Assembly (NCBI GenBank): GCA_033875315.1
Contig: JANRJG010000003.1
Span: 1-64,000 of the forward strand
Length of the DNA stretch: 64,000 nt
Direction: 5' to 3'
Origin: Candidatus Methylacidiphilales bacterium
Lineage (GTDB): Bacteria; Verrucomicrobiota; Verrucomicrobiia; Methylacidiphilales; CAZTYG01
In this document: piece by piece, positions 30,201 through 40,400 of the stretch
How the letters are laid out: each line of letters begins with the position of its first letter
Numbering within the stretch: position 1 is the stretch's first letter
Program-made: the position numbers and the translations under genes
Notes under the pieces: model-generated
Databases searched by the model: none
What the model was told of the DNA's origin: nothing
Seen by the model: the letters and a program-made list of their open reading frames with translations, nothing else

Positions 30201-30538
30201 TTTGGTTTGGGATCCTTGACAGAGAGCACGGGAATGAAGGATGCAGGCACGAAGAGCTTTCCTTCTTTCCACACAGCCTCGGCCCGCAGCAGGTTCTTTT
30301 CACTCAGGCGTACCCGGTGTCCCCGGACATAGGCATAGCGGCTTCCGGGGAACACGGCTATTCCGCCACGGATGATTTCAAGCGCGGATGCATCCGCCGA
30401 ACGGGTGTAAGGAAGACCCTGATCCTGGGGCGGTGGTTCCGGGGGGGGCGGAATGGGTGTGGGTGACTGGGCCTGTAGAGCAGATAGCAGGACAAAGCCG
30501 AGAATGCCGAGTGTGTGAAAGATGCGGGTGATTTTCAT
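27272..30538 (-). CDS. Heparinase II/III-like protein with copper-amine-oxidase-N-like domain (paralogue E)
   Basis: A 1088-residue protein from ATG 30538 (signal peptide MKITRIFHTLGILGFVLLSALQA). Residues ~45-215 are extra compared with the other paralogues. They resemble copper amine oxidase N-terminal repeats, with short beta elements such as VRGHRVRL, KLFVPASFIPVL, SLTVRGESYVALEEVARAAGLGV, a module usually linked to cell-wall or glycan binding. The segment TPEQMALLNGPETEWEPVPIS and PAPGVYPRLFFSPKDLPELRRRI open the lyase-like part. The toroid has VNWMAWDLPHFIAVAAIEGLPGFD, and the sandwich motif GHHHADAGMF (~747-756) keeps HxHxDxGxF. VRGDHPYGFVVDDL and the closing ELAFTQGDDPRTRLII follow. 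It is likely an active lyase with an accessory binding module. It sits 22 bases downstream of the 1298-residue beta-helix gene. Confidence 0.83.
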   Translation of the reverse strand: MKITRIFHTLGILGFVLLSALQAQSPTPIPPPPEPPPQDQGLPYTRSADASALEIIRGGIAVFPGSRYAYVRGHRVRLSEKNLLRAEAVWKEGKLFVPASFIPVLSVKDPKPNPVPADLAMIADRWVYAPSEIVPASVLSKLVTLLPGSRDGGIPQGSASLTVRGESYVALEEVARAAGLGVFSHPSGLVFLGASAPVWPDSGSPRMDAVIALFDTPEKFADPSIAEKFIPNGARQKPWTAHVKVTPEQMALLNGPETEWEPVPISAYDDKGMDKTLLGSEVPAPGVYPRLFFSPKDLPELRRRIKNTISGQKSLIEMEVLFKKSWLDPKTSDGAIFEKLAAGNLEGLEWDVPAGKADFMAGHTFKGQKPGIYNSHIAYVPECLSALALYALLNDDDELGRRTATAVANYYKLREPLLDAFLKISDSEFGSSLRNPDGTLLELNAYGARTHWRNIHGLVAHMNLGPALDFSGKWMTPEQKDLMRRFIAKATYGRRSHGQDGPVRFRDVNWMAWDLPHFIAVAAIEGLPGFDAEAYASGLESARAFCQWGIDPSGVVFESNGKNPGAFQFQLLSMVIAARRGENLLAHPHWRKLLEGQALMTSPDGRVIVNSGTQYSPHSRQKLSMSLVNQFKGLYPDNRLADYLISTDIPLRTQPADTVGFVLPESKFDPVAYRALVEKTPRLRLPSPTYPGFTRNILFDGDAVFTERSSLGLPLDFNAPVHGVFSAYSSPEKDAAWMNMMVRPNHYLGAGHHHADAGMFHFSALGVNWITESPFTQWYTGNVHNLVQVDGQSQAEGIDGVVNGYNAAATYLGSLVCGQAAMASADLTYAYSWRWNTQPPQVWPEATRALGWEFDPSPQIARIFAGTARYKLRPWWSNYTYGNYIATSRAPFNPMQHVFRSVGLVRGDHPYGFVVDDLKKDEKVRHYQWTAMLNGGVWQAKVEGLPANAIALATTGQDTDLKAPPGKPVLEPKTGDPMVLVYALGMTQPEKSMPLLATETVEGQKDRKGATQYMDRLVIHHKAAQASFRVLLLPVRVGGPLPKVDYDPAKGLARVNWEGQVDELAFTQGDDPRTRLIIRRGGKTILGP

Positions 30539-30560
30539 GTTGCGTAGTGGTGTTATGGGA

Positions 30561-33500
30561 TTAGTTGGCGAGTGGGGAATGGGTGACAATCAAACGCATG
30601 AAGCGTCGGGCGGCTTCGGAGACGGTCAAAAAATCCTGAACTTCGACCGGACCGGCGGGGATTTCTCCGCCACGGAACTCGGAAACAGTCTGCCAAGGAC
30701 CGGACACCAAGTTATCGGTGGCCTCAATCCGGTAGACCAGGGAGGGATCGGAGATGATACTGAAAAGTGCGCGGAGGCGGTCTGCGGACACTCCCAGCGA
30801 TGATGACAAAACCACTCCCCCCTGCGTGGGATGATTGCCCGTGGCATACTCCACCAAATTGTCCGCACCGTCACGATCCGGGTCGGCATTGTCGGCCCCC
30901 GCGCCAGTGGCAACGCTGGCGCCGAAGTATTGCTGTCGCCAGGACTGCAGAGGGGAAAAGAAACGGATATTGTCGAAGACTGCCGTGGCGGTTGTGTTGC
31001 CGGTGCGGGGGGCGACGACAAAGCCGACACTCAGGGTTGATCCGTTCATGGTGTTGGCCTGGGTGGATAGTGTGGTCCACGTGGTCCCATTGTCGGAGAA
31101 TGCCAGTGTGAAGGTGCCGCCCTGGCGGGTCATTCGTAGCCACTCAGGAAAACCGCTTGTGCTGCTGGCAGAGCCGCTGAAAAAGTTGGTGCCGGTGGCG
31201 GAACCATTGGTGGCGGTCTTGTGCTGAAAATTCACGGATCCGCTTCTGAGCATGTGGATGGTGCTGTAGCGGGAGCCGGCGCTGGTGGTTTCCCGGAAGA
31301 TGATTCCGGCCTTGGCAGAAGCGTCCGTCGAAGAGAACGAGACAAGCCGCGCCGTGAACACCCCGTCTCCCTGCCAAGGCATGGAAAGGTAGGTGTTGGA
31401 GTCGTTTGTGCCGGTCCAAAGATCGGCGGTGACTCCACCACTGGTGGCGCCCCCCGCACCGACAATACGGATGGAGTCGGCCGCCAAAATCTCCACTGTC
31501 CCGGGGGCGACACCGGCTGAGGGATTGATCTGTTGGAGATTCCCCGGACCCGGGAAAACGGTCACTGTGAAAGATGCATTGGCCGTGGTGCTTCCATTGT
31601 TGGCAGTAACGTTGACCGTGGTGGAGCCCACGGGGAAGAGTGAACCGGAAGGAGGATTGGCGTATGCCGTGGTGGTGGCCGTGAAGCCATCGCCCGCGCT
31701 CACCTCAAAGTTGACCAACGCCCCACTTGGACTGCCGCTGATGGTCAGATTGTCCGGTGTGGAAATGACGAGGCCCGTGATGGTCATGTTGCCCGCGACC
31801 GGTGTATGGCTGTAATTGGGATCGTTGATCCACGCCGTGATGGGATAGGTGCCGGGGAAGACTCCCTGGCCAACGATCGAAACCCGGGTGGCGAGGCCGG
31901 GGGGATTGGTCGTGACGACCGGCGAACCCACAGCGCCCGTGTAAGGAAGGGAGGAATTACCGATGGTGAGCGTGGCGGCCGGGCGCTGAACGCTGATGAG
32001 CGCGGCGCGTGTTCCAAAAAAGTCCGCGTTGGCCACGATGGCTTTGGCGGTGTATTGGCCGGGGCTCGCAGGAAAAGTCGGTGACCCGTCGTAGGTGATG
32101 ACCGGGGTGATCGAAGACTGGGTGGAAGTCGCTGTAACAGGGGCGGAGGCAGTAGGGGCCGATGTGTTGGCAAGCGTGACCGTGACAGCCGTGCCCGTGG
32201 TGATGAGGAGTCGTCCGGTGGTGCTCGCCTCGTAGATTGGATCGTCGAGGGTGGCCACGATGTCGTAGTATCCCGGGAGCGTTGGCAGCGTGGTGGAACC
32301 GTTGTAGGTGATGGTGATGGATGATGTTAGGCCTTCAATGGGGAGCACACCACGGACCGGGACGGGAATGTCGGCCAGTGTGTAGGCAGTGCCGTTGATG
32401 TCGGACGTGTAGGATTTCCTCACAATCATTGGAGCGAGCAGACGGGAGGCGGGGACCATGGGAACCGGAATCGGCGACGTGACCTCCGAGCGGACACCGC
32501 TGATCAGCAGGGGTGTGGTGCGCTGCATGTCGACCTCGAGGGCCATGGTGAGGGGGATTTTAGGGGCCCCGGCTGGACGGACCGTGAGCGTCATCGGTTT
32601 GGTTGTGGTGCCATCCTGATTGCGGGCCGAGAGCGTGAGGTTGTAACTGGTCTCGGTGGTGACGGTGGGAAGGGTGCCTGAGATCAGGCCGGTGGTGGCA
32701 TTGATCGAGAGCCCTGCGGGCAGGCCGGTTGCCGAGTAGTTGGGGGTCGTGATGGCGGCGACAACATTCGACACGGGCAACTGATAGGACCACGCGGCAC
32801 CCGAGAGAACGACGAGTTGGGCGGGCGTGCGGATGGTAGGCGGCAGGTTGATACGAACAGGCAGATTCGCCTGATGGGTGTGCGGATTCCTGGCCGCACG
32901 CAGGCGGGTTTCGAGCTGGTTGGCATAAAGCGAACGGACCGGCATGCGAGTTCCATTGTACCAAGCCTCGGCCTTGCCCAGCAGGCCGGCAGGGACACCA
33001 CCGGAGTTGCGCCACGCGGCGGGGCCGCCATTGACGGCGGTGGTGCCGAACGACCAGTTCGGCGAGAGCGGCATGTTCTCAAACGTGAGGGTGTTGGTGA
33101 CGACATTCCATGCGACGCAGAAGGCGGAAGGTCGCTCGAGCTTCACCTGGAGCCCGACGGTGGCGCTCAACTCGGAAATATTGTCCCAGAGCCCACCGTT
33201 GTTCCATTCGGCATGTGAGCCGGATTCGTTGAAAGAGCGGCTGGAGACGCCGTCAACAAAGACATTGGGCCCCGGAGCGGCGGGCCAGTTGATGATGAAC
33301 GTGTGACGACCGTTGCGTCCGATATTGTTGCTGACGAGACCCATTTCACCGGTGAGGACGAAGCTGTATCGGCGGCCACCCTGCAGGATGGAAATGCCAT
33401 CGTGGCACTGGGAGCGGTTGATGGTGATCTTACGTGTCGAGGTGTTCACGTAGGCGATGGAGTAGGCAAAGTGGCGGGCGGTGCACCCGTTCACGAAGCC

Positions 33501-34457
33501 GTCCTCGACCTCGGTGAAATCGAGCGCGTTCCAGACGTGGTTCTCATCGGTGTCCGATGCATAGGTGCTCTCGAAGTAGATATCGGAGACACCGACGTTG
33601 GTGATGTAGCTGAAGGCGGTGACCGGCACGACGTAACCGCGGCCCCATGCCGGGTCGAGTGGCGAGGTGATGGGCGCGTCGAGGGTGATGGAGTTGGGGG
33701 TGACGGCGGTGACAATGCGATTGAACGTGATGGCAGGATCCTTGTCCACGGTGGCCGCCGTGTTGTAGTAGCTCGCCTTTTGCCACGCGATCGAACCGGG
33801 CCAGCGAACCTGGACACGCTGGCCGACGGTGAACGGATGGCCGGAGATGGGGATCACATTCGTCCCGCCCGGAATGTAAACATTGTCCACCAGCGTTCGG
33901 GTGGTTCCTGCGGTGATGCCGCCTCCGTCGAAGGCGATGAGCCTTGAATTGCGGGTGTTGCCACTTTGGTTCTCATTCGTTGTGCCGACCGCATAAAGAC
34001 GGGTGCCGGTGAGCGGGTGGTCCCCCTCACCGCGGATGACGACGCCGGAGGCGGTGACACGGATTCGGTTGACGGAATGAATTTCCCAACGTCCAGCCTT
34101 GAGAAGCACGGCGCCACGGAAGCCGTTCACCAAAGGGCGTGTGGCGATGAAGTCAATGGCGGCCTGGATGCGGTCCGTCTGGTCGCCCGTGCCGGGCTGC
34201 AGGGTTACGAGCACGGGCACATCGTAGCCACCGGGCTCGCCGGGGACGGGGGTGTTGCCGTATTGGAAACCCACGGTCGAAAAATCGGGAATGCGGTCAC
34301 CGTTGGGGTAGGGATAATAGGTGATGGATTGATCCGGGTTGATGCCCAACGGGAGGCTGAATTGCGGGGTGGAAGCGTGCAGGACCAGGGGCAGGACCGC
34401 AAAATGGCCGCAGCCGATGGCAAGAATCAGACGACACATCAATTCCGGGCAATTCAT
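30561..34457 (-). CDS. Secreted pectate-lyase-like beta-helix protein with multiple Ig/MBG modules
   Basis: A 1298-residue exported protein whose leader includes MCRLILAIGCGHFAVLPLVLHA. Modules in order: pectate-lyase-superfamily beta-helix (~90-530; GDQTDRIQAAIDFIATRP, GVVIRGEGDHPLTGTRL); a putative-Ig (He_PIG) domain (~542-628, LPAGLSINATTGLISGTLP); MBG-type repeats (~635-885, TYDGSPTFPASPGQYTAKAI); a HYR domain (~895-965); a DUF1349-like sandwich (~972-1165, GDGVFTARLVSFSSTDASAK); and a C-terminal cassette with DPDRDGADNLVEYATG and RRFMRLIVTHSP. The catalytic residues of the helix cannot be assigned. The last ~330 residues are closely similar to those of the neighbouring 2218-residue protein. 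Its ATG overlaps that gene's stop (ATGA). It is likely a secreted polysaccharide lyase or hydrolase with adhesive modules. Confidence 0.8.
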   Translation of the reverse strand: MNCPELMCRLILAIGCGHFAVLPLVLHASTPQFSLPLGINPDQSITYYPYPNGDRIPDFSTVGFQYGNTPVPGEPGGYDVPVLVTLQPGTGDQTDRIQAAIDFIATRPLVNGFRGAVLLKAGRWEIHSVNRIRVTASGVVIRGEGDHPLTGTRLYAVGTTNENQSGNTRNSRLIAFDGGGITAGTTRTLVDNVYIPGGTNVIPISGHPFTVGQRVQVRWPGSIAWQKASYYNTAATVDKDPAITFNRIVTAVTPNSITLDAPITSPLDPAWGRGYVVPVTAFSYITNVGVSDIYFESTYASDTDENHVWNALDFTEVEDGFVNGCTARHFAYSIAYVNTSTRKITINRSQCHDGISILQGGRRYSFVLTGEMGLVSNNIGRNGRHTFIINWPAAPGPNVFVDGVSSRSFNESGSHAEWNNGGLWDNISELSATVGLQVKLERPSAFCVAWNVVTNTLTFENMPLSPNWSFGTTAVNGGPAAWRNSGGVPAGLLGKAEAWYNGTRMPVRSLYANQLETRLRAARNPHTHQANLPVRINLPPTIRTPAQLVVLSGAAWSYQLPVSNVVAAITTPNYSATGLPAGLSINATTGLISGTLPTVTTETSYNLTLSARNQDGTTTKPMTLTVRPAGAPKIPLTMALEVDMQRTTPLLISGVRSEVTSPIPVPMVPASRLLAPMIVRKSYTSDINGTAYTLADIPVPVRGVLPIEGLTSSITITYNGSTTLPTLPGYYDIVATLDDPIYEASTTGRLLITTGTAVTVTLANTSAPTASAPVTATSTQSSITPVITYDGSPTFPASPGQYTAKAIVANADFFGTRAALISVQRPAATLTIGNSSLPYTGAVGSPVVTTNPPGLATRVSIVGQGVFPGTYPITAWINDPNYSHTPVAGNMTITGLVISTPDNLTISGSPSGALVNFEVSAGDGFTATTTAYANPPSGSLFPVGSTTVNVTANNGSTTANASFTVTVFPGPGNLQQINPSAGVAPGTVEILAADSIRIVGAGGATSGGVTADLWTGTNDSNTYLSMPWQGDGVFTARLVSFSSTDASAKAGIIFRETTSAGSRYSTIHMLRSGSVNFQHKTATNGSATGTNFFSGSASSTSGFPEWLRMTRQGGTFTLAFSDNGTTWTTLSTQANTMNGSTLSVGFVVAPRTGNTTATAVFDNIRFFSPLQSWRQQYFGASVATGAGADNADPDRDGADNLVEYATGNHPTQGGVVLSSSLGVSADRLRALFSIISDPSLVYRIEATDNLVSGPWQTVSEFRGGEIPAGPVEVQDFLTVSEAARRFMRLIVTHSPLAN

Positions 34458-37400
34458 GGCGGCGGTGAATGCGTGACGACGAGCCGCATGAAGCGTCGGT
34501 CGGGATTGGATGCACCGACGGCGACAATGTCGGCAATCTCGACCGTCCCCGCGACGCCAGCTCCGCCACGGAATTCCGATACGGTCGTCCAGGTGGCCGG
34601 AAGGAGATTACCGGTGGCCTCGACCCGGTAGGTGATCCAGGGATCGGCAATGACGTTGAAGACCAGGCGCAAGCGGTCGCGCGATGCCCCAAGCGAGTGG
34701 GCGACGCCGGGGTTTGCAGACTGCGGCGAAGTACCGAGGGCGTATTCCATGAGGTTGGATAAACCGTCACGGTCGGGATCGGCGTCATTGGAAGCGGTGC
34801 CGTTGTTGCTACTGGAGCCGAGATTGGCCAGACGCCAGGTGGAAAGAGCGTCAAGCGGACCGGTGTTGAGCATGGACGAAGCAGAACCTTCACCCACGAC
34901 ATTTGTCGCTGTGATCTGGTAGTAGGCACTGCTGCCCGGACTGAGACCGGTATCGGAATAAGAAGGGGTCGTGAGCCCGGTGGCCACCATCTCGAACGGG
35001 TCGTCGAGAGTCGCGGCGCGGTAGACGGAATAGGAATCGGCGTTGGCGACCGGACTCCAGGCAAGGGCGACCTGTCCCGAACCGGGGGTGGAGGTCAGGC
35101 CGGCGGGTGCGGCGGGTTTGCCGAGGAAGGAAACGTTGTCAAATACCGCGGTGGCGGTGCCATTGGCGGTGCGCGGACCAACGGCAAAACCGACAGTGAG
35201 GGCATTTCCATTGAGGGTGATGGTACGGTTGGCGCCAAGGGCGGTCCAGGACGTGCCATTCGAGGAATAGAAGCAACTGAAGGTGTTGCCAGAACGGACC
35301 AGGCGTATCCACTCCGGAACGCCGCGGCCGGTGACGGAGTTGGTGAAGAAATTGGTTCCCGACGTGGCTCCACTGGTAGCGGTCTTGTGTTGGGCCCAGG
35401 CATCCCCTTTGCGCAGCAGATACATGAAACTGTACTTCGATCCCACCGAAGTGGTTTCCCGGAACATGATGCCGGCCTTGGCCGAGCTGTCGGTGCTGGT
35501 GAAGGAAGCCAGGCGCGCGGTAAAGATGCCGTCACCGGTCCAAGGTTGTGAGACGTAAGTGAAGTTGTCGTTGTTGCCGGTCCAGATATCGCCGGTGATG
35601 CCGGTGGTTCCCCCGGTGGCATTGACCGTGAAGTTGCCGCTGGTGCCGTTGTGGGTGGCTGTTCCGAGGAAATTGTAAGAACCCACATTGCGCACGCTCC
35701 AGGGATTGGGCAGTCCGGGGGCGGTGACGGTGACGGTGAAGTTGGCCAAGGAAGTATTGCCGACCGCATCGGTGGCGGTGATGTTGACCGTGGTTGTGCC
35801 GATGGCAAAAAGCGAGCCGGATGGCGGAGTGACCGTGGGGGTGGCGATACCGGTCACAGCATCGACGGCCGTGACCTCGAAATCCACCACGGCACCGCTG
35901 GATGAACCGGCGGCAACCGTGATGTTTCCGGGCGTCGTGATGACCGGGCCGGTTGTATCCGGTGAAACGATGGGCGAAAACAACTGCCAATCAGCCAGGT
36001 GGAGCGAGGACGGGTCCCCGTTGTTGGCCGTGATCTCCAATCGGTAATAGGCAAAAGCCAGATTGTTGGTGAAGCCATAGGTTTTAGTCTGGCCCCGGCT
36101 CGTGAAAACCTCGCCGCTGCGGGTATCCAGCACCGCCCAATTCAAGCCGTCATTCGACCCGAGGAAGCGCCAATCGCGGGGATCGCGGGCGGGATTGTCG
36201 GCGGCGCTGGTCACCTGGTACTGCGTGACCTGCCGGGTGGTCGCCCCTGCGAACCGGTATTGAATCCAGCCGGTGTTGGCGTTGCCCGATGTTTGCCAGG
36301 CAGTGGAAGCATTACCATCAAGGGCCAAGGCTGCGGCAGTGCCCTCGCTGGAGGCCGAGGGAGTACCCCCGGTGGCCACGGGTTCGGAAGGGTACGTGGT
36401 GCAGGCGTTGGATTGCTCGGCCCACATTTCCCCGGCGGAATTGACCGCGTAGAAGCGGAAGTAGTATTGCGTGCCCGGGGTGAGCGAGGACAGTGTCCGG
36501 GACAGTGTGCCGGAGCCCGGCGTGCCGAGGTTTTCAGCATGATCCCAGGAAGCCGCAGTAGTACCGCCGTCGGTGGTCCCCCAGTAGAGATAGACCGTGG
36601 CGTTGGCATCGAACTGGGGATAAACGAGAGTGCCATTGAATGTGGCCACGTTGGACCCAAGGTTCGAAGCCCGGTCGGTCGTGATGAATGGAGGGTAAAC
36701 TTTCGCATCGGAGCGGTACTCATCGTTGTAGAGTCCGGCCATTTCGAGGGGGACCGCCTGGAATCCGGGCAGGTCGGTGAAGGCCCGTGAATCGGGACGG
36801 AAACGGAAATCATCGGCGGCAAAGTCGACGAAACCCGGGTCTGTCGTGTATTCCTTGTTCGGACCCGAAGCGAGGACGGTGGCGTTGGATGAAGAGGACG
36901 TGTAAGCGGTGGCGTTGGCCGTGACGCGGTTCCAGACGATGCCGGAGGTGTAGTTGTCGTAGGTCAGGTTTCGCTCGATGGTGCCCCCGGGGGCTGAGTA
37001 AATCTTGAAACCGAAGCGACAGTTGACCGCTACATTGTTGATGTAGGTATCGGTCAGGGGCACCCCGGCCGTGGGCGTGCCACCTGGCGTCTGGTCATAA
37101 AATCCGGTGCCGCGGGTCTCGTTCGGGTCGGTGCGGAGGTTGACCGTATTCCCGTAGACAGTGGCATTGATGTGGTCGGAGTCAAAGTAGATCCCCTCCC
37201 CGTGCTTGCTGTCGTGGACGTAATTGTAGCGGATGGTGCTGTTGCTGAGGTAATTCGAGGCGTAAGCATAGATGCCTCCCATGTCATTGGAGAAGTAGCA
37301 GTAGTTGCTGATGTCATTGTATTCAATCTGGTGGTCATAATCCCTCCACAACATGCCTACGTGCGGGCTGCCGCTGGTGGTGTTGTGGGCGATGCGGGCG

Positions 37401-40400
37401 CCGACGGAGGGCTTGCCGTATTGGTATCCGGCGTCGACGGCGGCGGCATAGACGCGGACGACCCGGGCGTAGTTGTTGACGCGGTTATTGACGACAAAAT
37501 TGTTATGGGGCACGCGGGGGCTGGCGGTGTTGTTTCCACCGCGGACGAGGACACCACCGGAGGCGAGTTCCTCCATGTTACAGCTGACGACCCCATTGTA
37601 GGTGCCGCCGGAAAAATTGTTCATATCGACCGGATAGCCGCCCATGTTGCGGAAGGTGCAACCGGTGACGAGATTACGGGAGCCACCGAGGATCTGCACC
37701 CCCTGTCCCAGGCCATACTCGAAACGGATGGACTGGAAGGTGGTGTGATTCCCCGAGATCTGGACCAAGGCGGAGCCGAGGTCGGAGAGGACGATGCTGT
37801 TGTCGGCGGGTTGGGCGGCGGAGTCCATAAGGAAGTAGAGCCGGTTGCGGCTGAAGTCGACACACCACTCGCCGGGCTGGTCCATTTCTTCGAGGAGATT
37901 GACGACCCAGTAGGGTTCGGTCTTGCTGCCGGCCGGGCGGGAATACTTGTTGCCGATGCCGTTGCTGATACTGACCCCGTTGGCCAGGGCGATGGCTTTC
38001 TTGGTGCCGGTGTCGAGGAACCCGACCTTGGCTCCGTTGATCTGCCAGGGGACACGCCAGTACCCGACGACCCAGACACCCCCCTTGGCCAGGGCGGACT
38101 GCCATCGGAGGATATTGGGCTCGTCCGCCGTGTTGTAATGGAAGGCCCCGCCGACAGGAATGACCGTGCCATTGCTGGTGGTGTAATTGCCACCGACATT
38201 GAGGTAACCGGTGCCGGCGGTGTCGGCCCCGGTGGCCACGCCGTTCATCTTGAGATTGGCGGTCAGGGAATCGTCAGCCAGGTTGCGGTTCGGGTAGCGG
38301 GAGAGGATTTTGCGCTCGCCGTTGTAAAAAACTTCGAGAAGACCGGCGCTGCCGCCGGCCATGACGTTGCGGATCTGCCATTCGTTGAACGTATTCGGGA
38401 AGGGCCCCTTGTGCACCACACCGAGGGAGGCCAGGTCCACTTCCCAGATGCGGGAGGCATCAACTCCTGGGGCCACACGGGAGAGTTCGCTTGAAGCCAA
38501 TGGGGTGAATTGCGAGGAAAGGAGGGATTTGCCCCCGGATATGATGGCGGTTTCACCGGGGTATCCGGCATAGACAACTGGGGCACCACTGCTGCCCGAG
38601 TCGGTGGCGTTGAGGGTGAAGGTGCTGGTGCGGGTGTAGGTACCTCCGCGGAGGTAGACCATGGCCCCGCCCGCGGGCAGCGGACGCGGGAGGGCACGGA
38701 GGGTGTTGCGGGCTTTTTCCAGTGTGAGGAAGGGGGCACCGATGGAGCCGTCATTGGAGTCGGAGCCGTTGGGAGCGACGTAAAGCGTGATGGCGGGAGT
38801 GGGCTGGTCGATGCTGACACGCACCCCCCATTGGCGGGTGTACGTGGAATTGTCCGAATAGGTTTCCCGGACCTGGAGCCAATGGGTGCCAACGGCATTC
38901 ACGTCGGGTTGGTAAGTGAAGGAAGATGTGCCGTTGCCCGTGGCCGCCCCATTCATAAGCCACTGGTAGGCGAGGGCTCCGGCACTGGCCTGGAAAGTAT
39001 GCGAGGAGCCGGCGGGAACAACCACGCTGCGGGTGGTGCGGGGAAGAGCGACGGTCAGTGTGAAGGCGGAACTGGTGGTGGTGCCAACGGAGTTGGTGAG
39101 TACAACATCGTAGGTGCCGGAGTCGGCACTGGCGGCCGACGGGATGACGAAACTGGATGAGGTGGCCCCATCGATGGCCACGCCATTTTTGCGCCACTGG
39201 TAGGTGACCGGGGCCAGGCTTTGCACGGCCACCGAAAAGGTGACCGTCTCCTCTTCCAAAACTGTGGCGGGGGCCGAACTGGAGGTGACGGCGGGCGCGG
39301 TGACAGCGAGGTATTGGCCAAGGGTGAGGTTGCCCCCGGATTGGGTGATGACGAACGAGCCGAGCCCGTCGGAAGTGAGGATGCGGCTGCCGGAGGGGGC
39401 ATTGGCGAACGAGCCCGTGAGGTTGGCCGTGCTGGTGAGGATGGTGAAGGTGGCGTTGGCGGCCGGAGTGAATGAGGAGAGCCGGGAGAGGATCAAATTG
39501 CCGCCGAGGGTGGCCGAGCCGGAAACGGACAGGCAGTCGTACTGGCCGTTTTGGAATCCGGTGGCCTGCGTGGTGCCCCCGATATCGATGGCCAGAGATC
39601 CACCGGTTGCGACGTAATTGCCGGTGAGGGTGGTGCGGCCGGCGGTACCATTGCCCCCCGGGGAAAGGCATCCGCCATGGTTGTAAAGAGTGCCGATGCC
39701 CACCGAATTGGCGGCGGGATCGGAATGGGGCGGGCCGCCGGCGGTGCCGTTGGCGGAAGCGTAGCCGAGAGCCGTGGCGTTGAAGGCCCCGACCGCCAAA
39801 GTGCCGCCAAGGAAATTGAAGTTACGGATATTGCCGGTGCCGGGGTTGACGACTGCGTTGGGGGGGGAACCGGACGATCCGTTGGTACCGGGGCTGGCGG
39901 GGGTCGTGCCCTGGATGGCCCCCGCGCTGAGGAGGGTGCCGCCGGAGAGGGTGTAGGACGCGAGGATGTTGGATACCGGAGTGTATGTGATGTTGGCCCC
40001 GCTGCCACTGCTGGTCAGTCCACTATGACCGATGGTCAGCGTGGTGGTGTTTCCACCGTTGGTGCCGCCGCCCACCGTGATCCCATTCTGGAAAGTGCCG
40101 CCGGTCTGGGCCAGGTGCGTGCTGATGGCCACGCCGAGGGAGTTCCCGCCATTGACCGAGCCATTCGCTTGAGCCAAGTCGACCAAGCCACCCGAAATCT
40201 GGAGGGTGGCGGTGCCATTGCTGCCCACCGAGCCAAGGGCGAACTTGCCGCCGTTGGAGTAAATGGAACCGACGTTGGTGACCTTCAAGGTGCCGCCGCT
40301 GACCGTGATGTTGCCGGCGCCCAGGAAGCGCGCCCCGTTGAATGCGAGGGTGCCGCCGCGGACGTCGAGTCTTCCGGAAAAGAAGTCGGCGGAGCCATTG

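Noticed and set aside
37172-38494. A 440-codon plus-strand frame rich in Val, Asp and Gly
   Set aside because: It is antisense to the beta-helix core of the 2218-residue protein and has no start context, domain or export signal.
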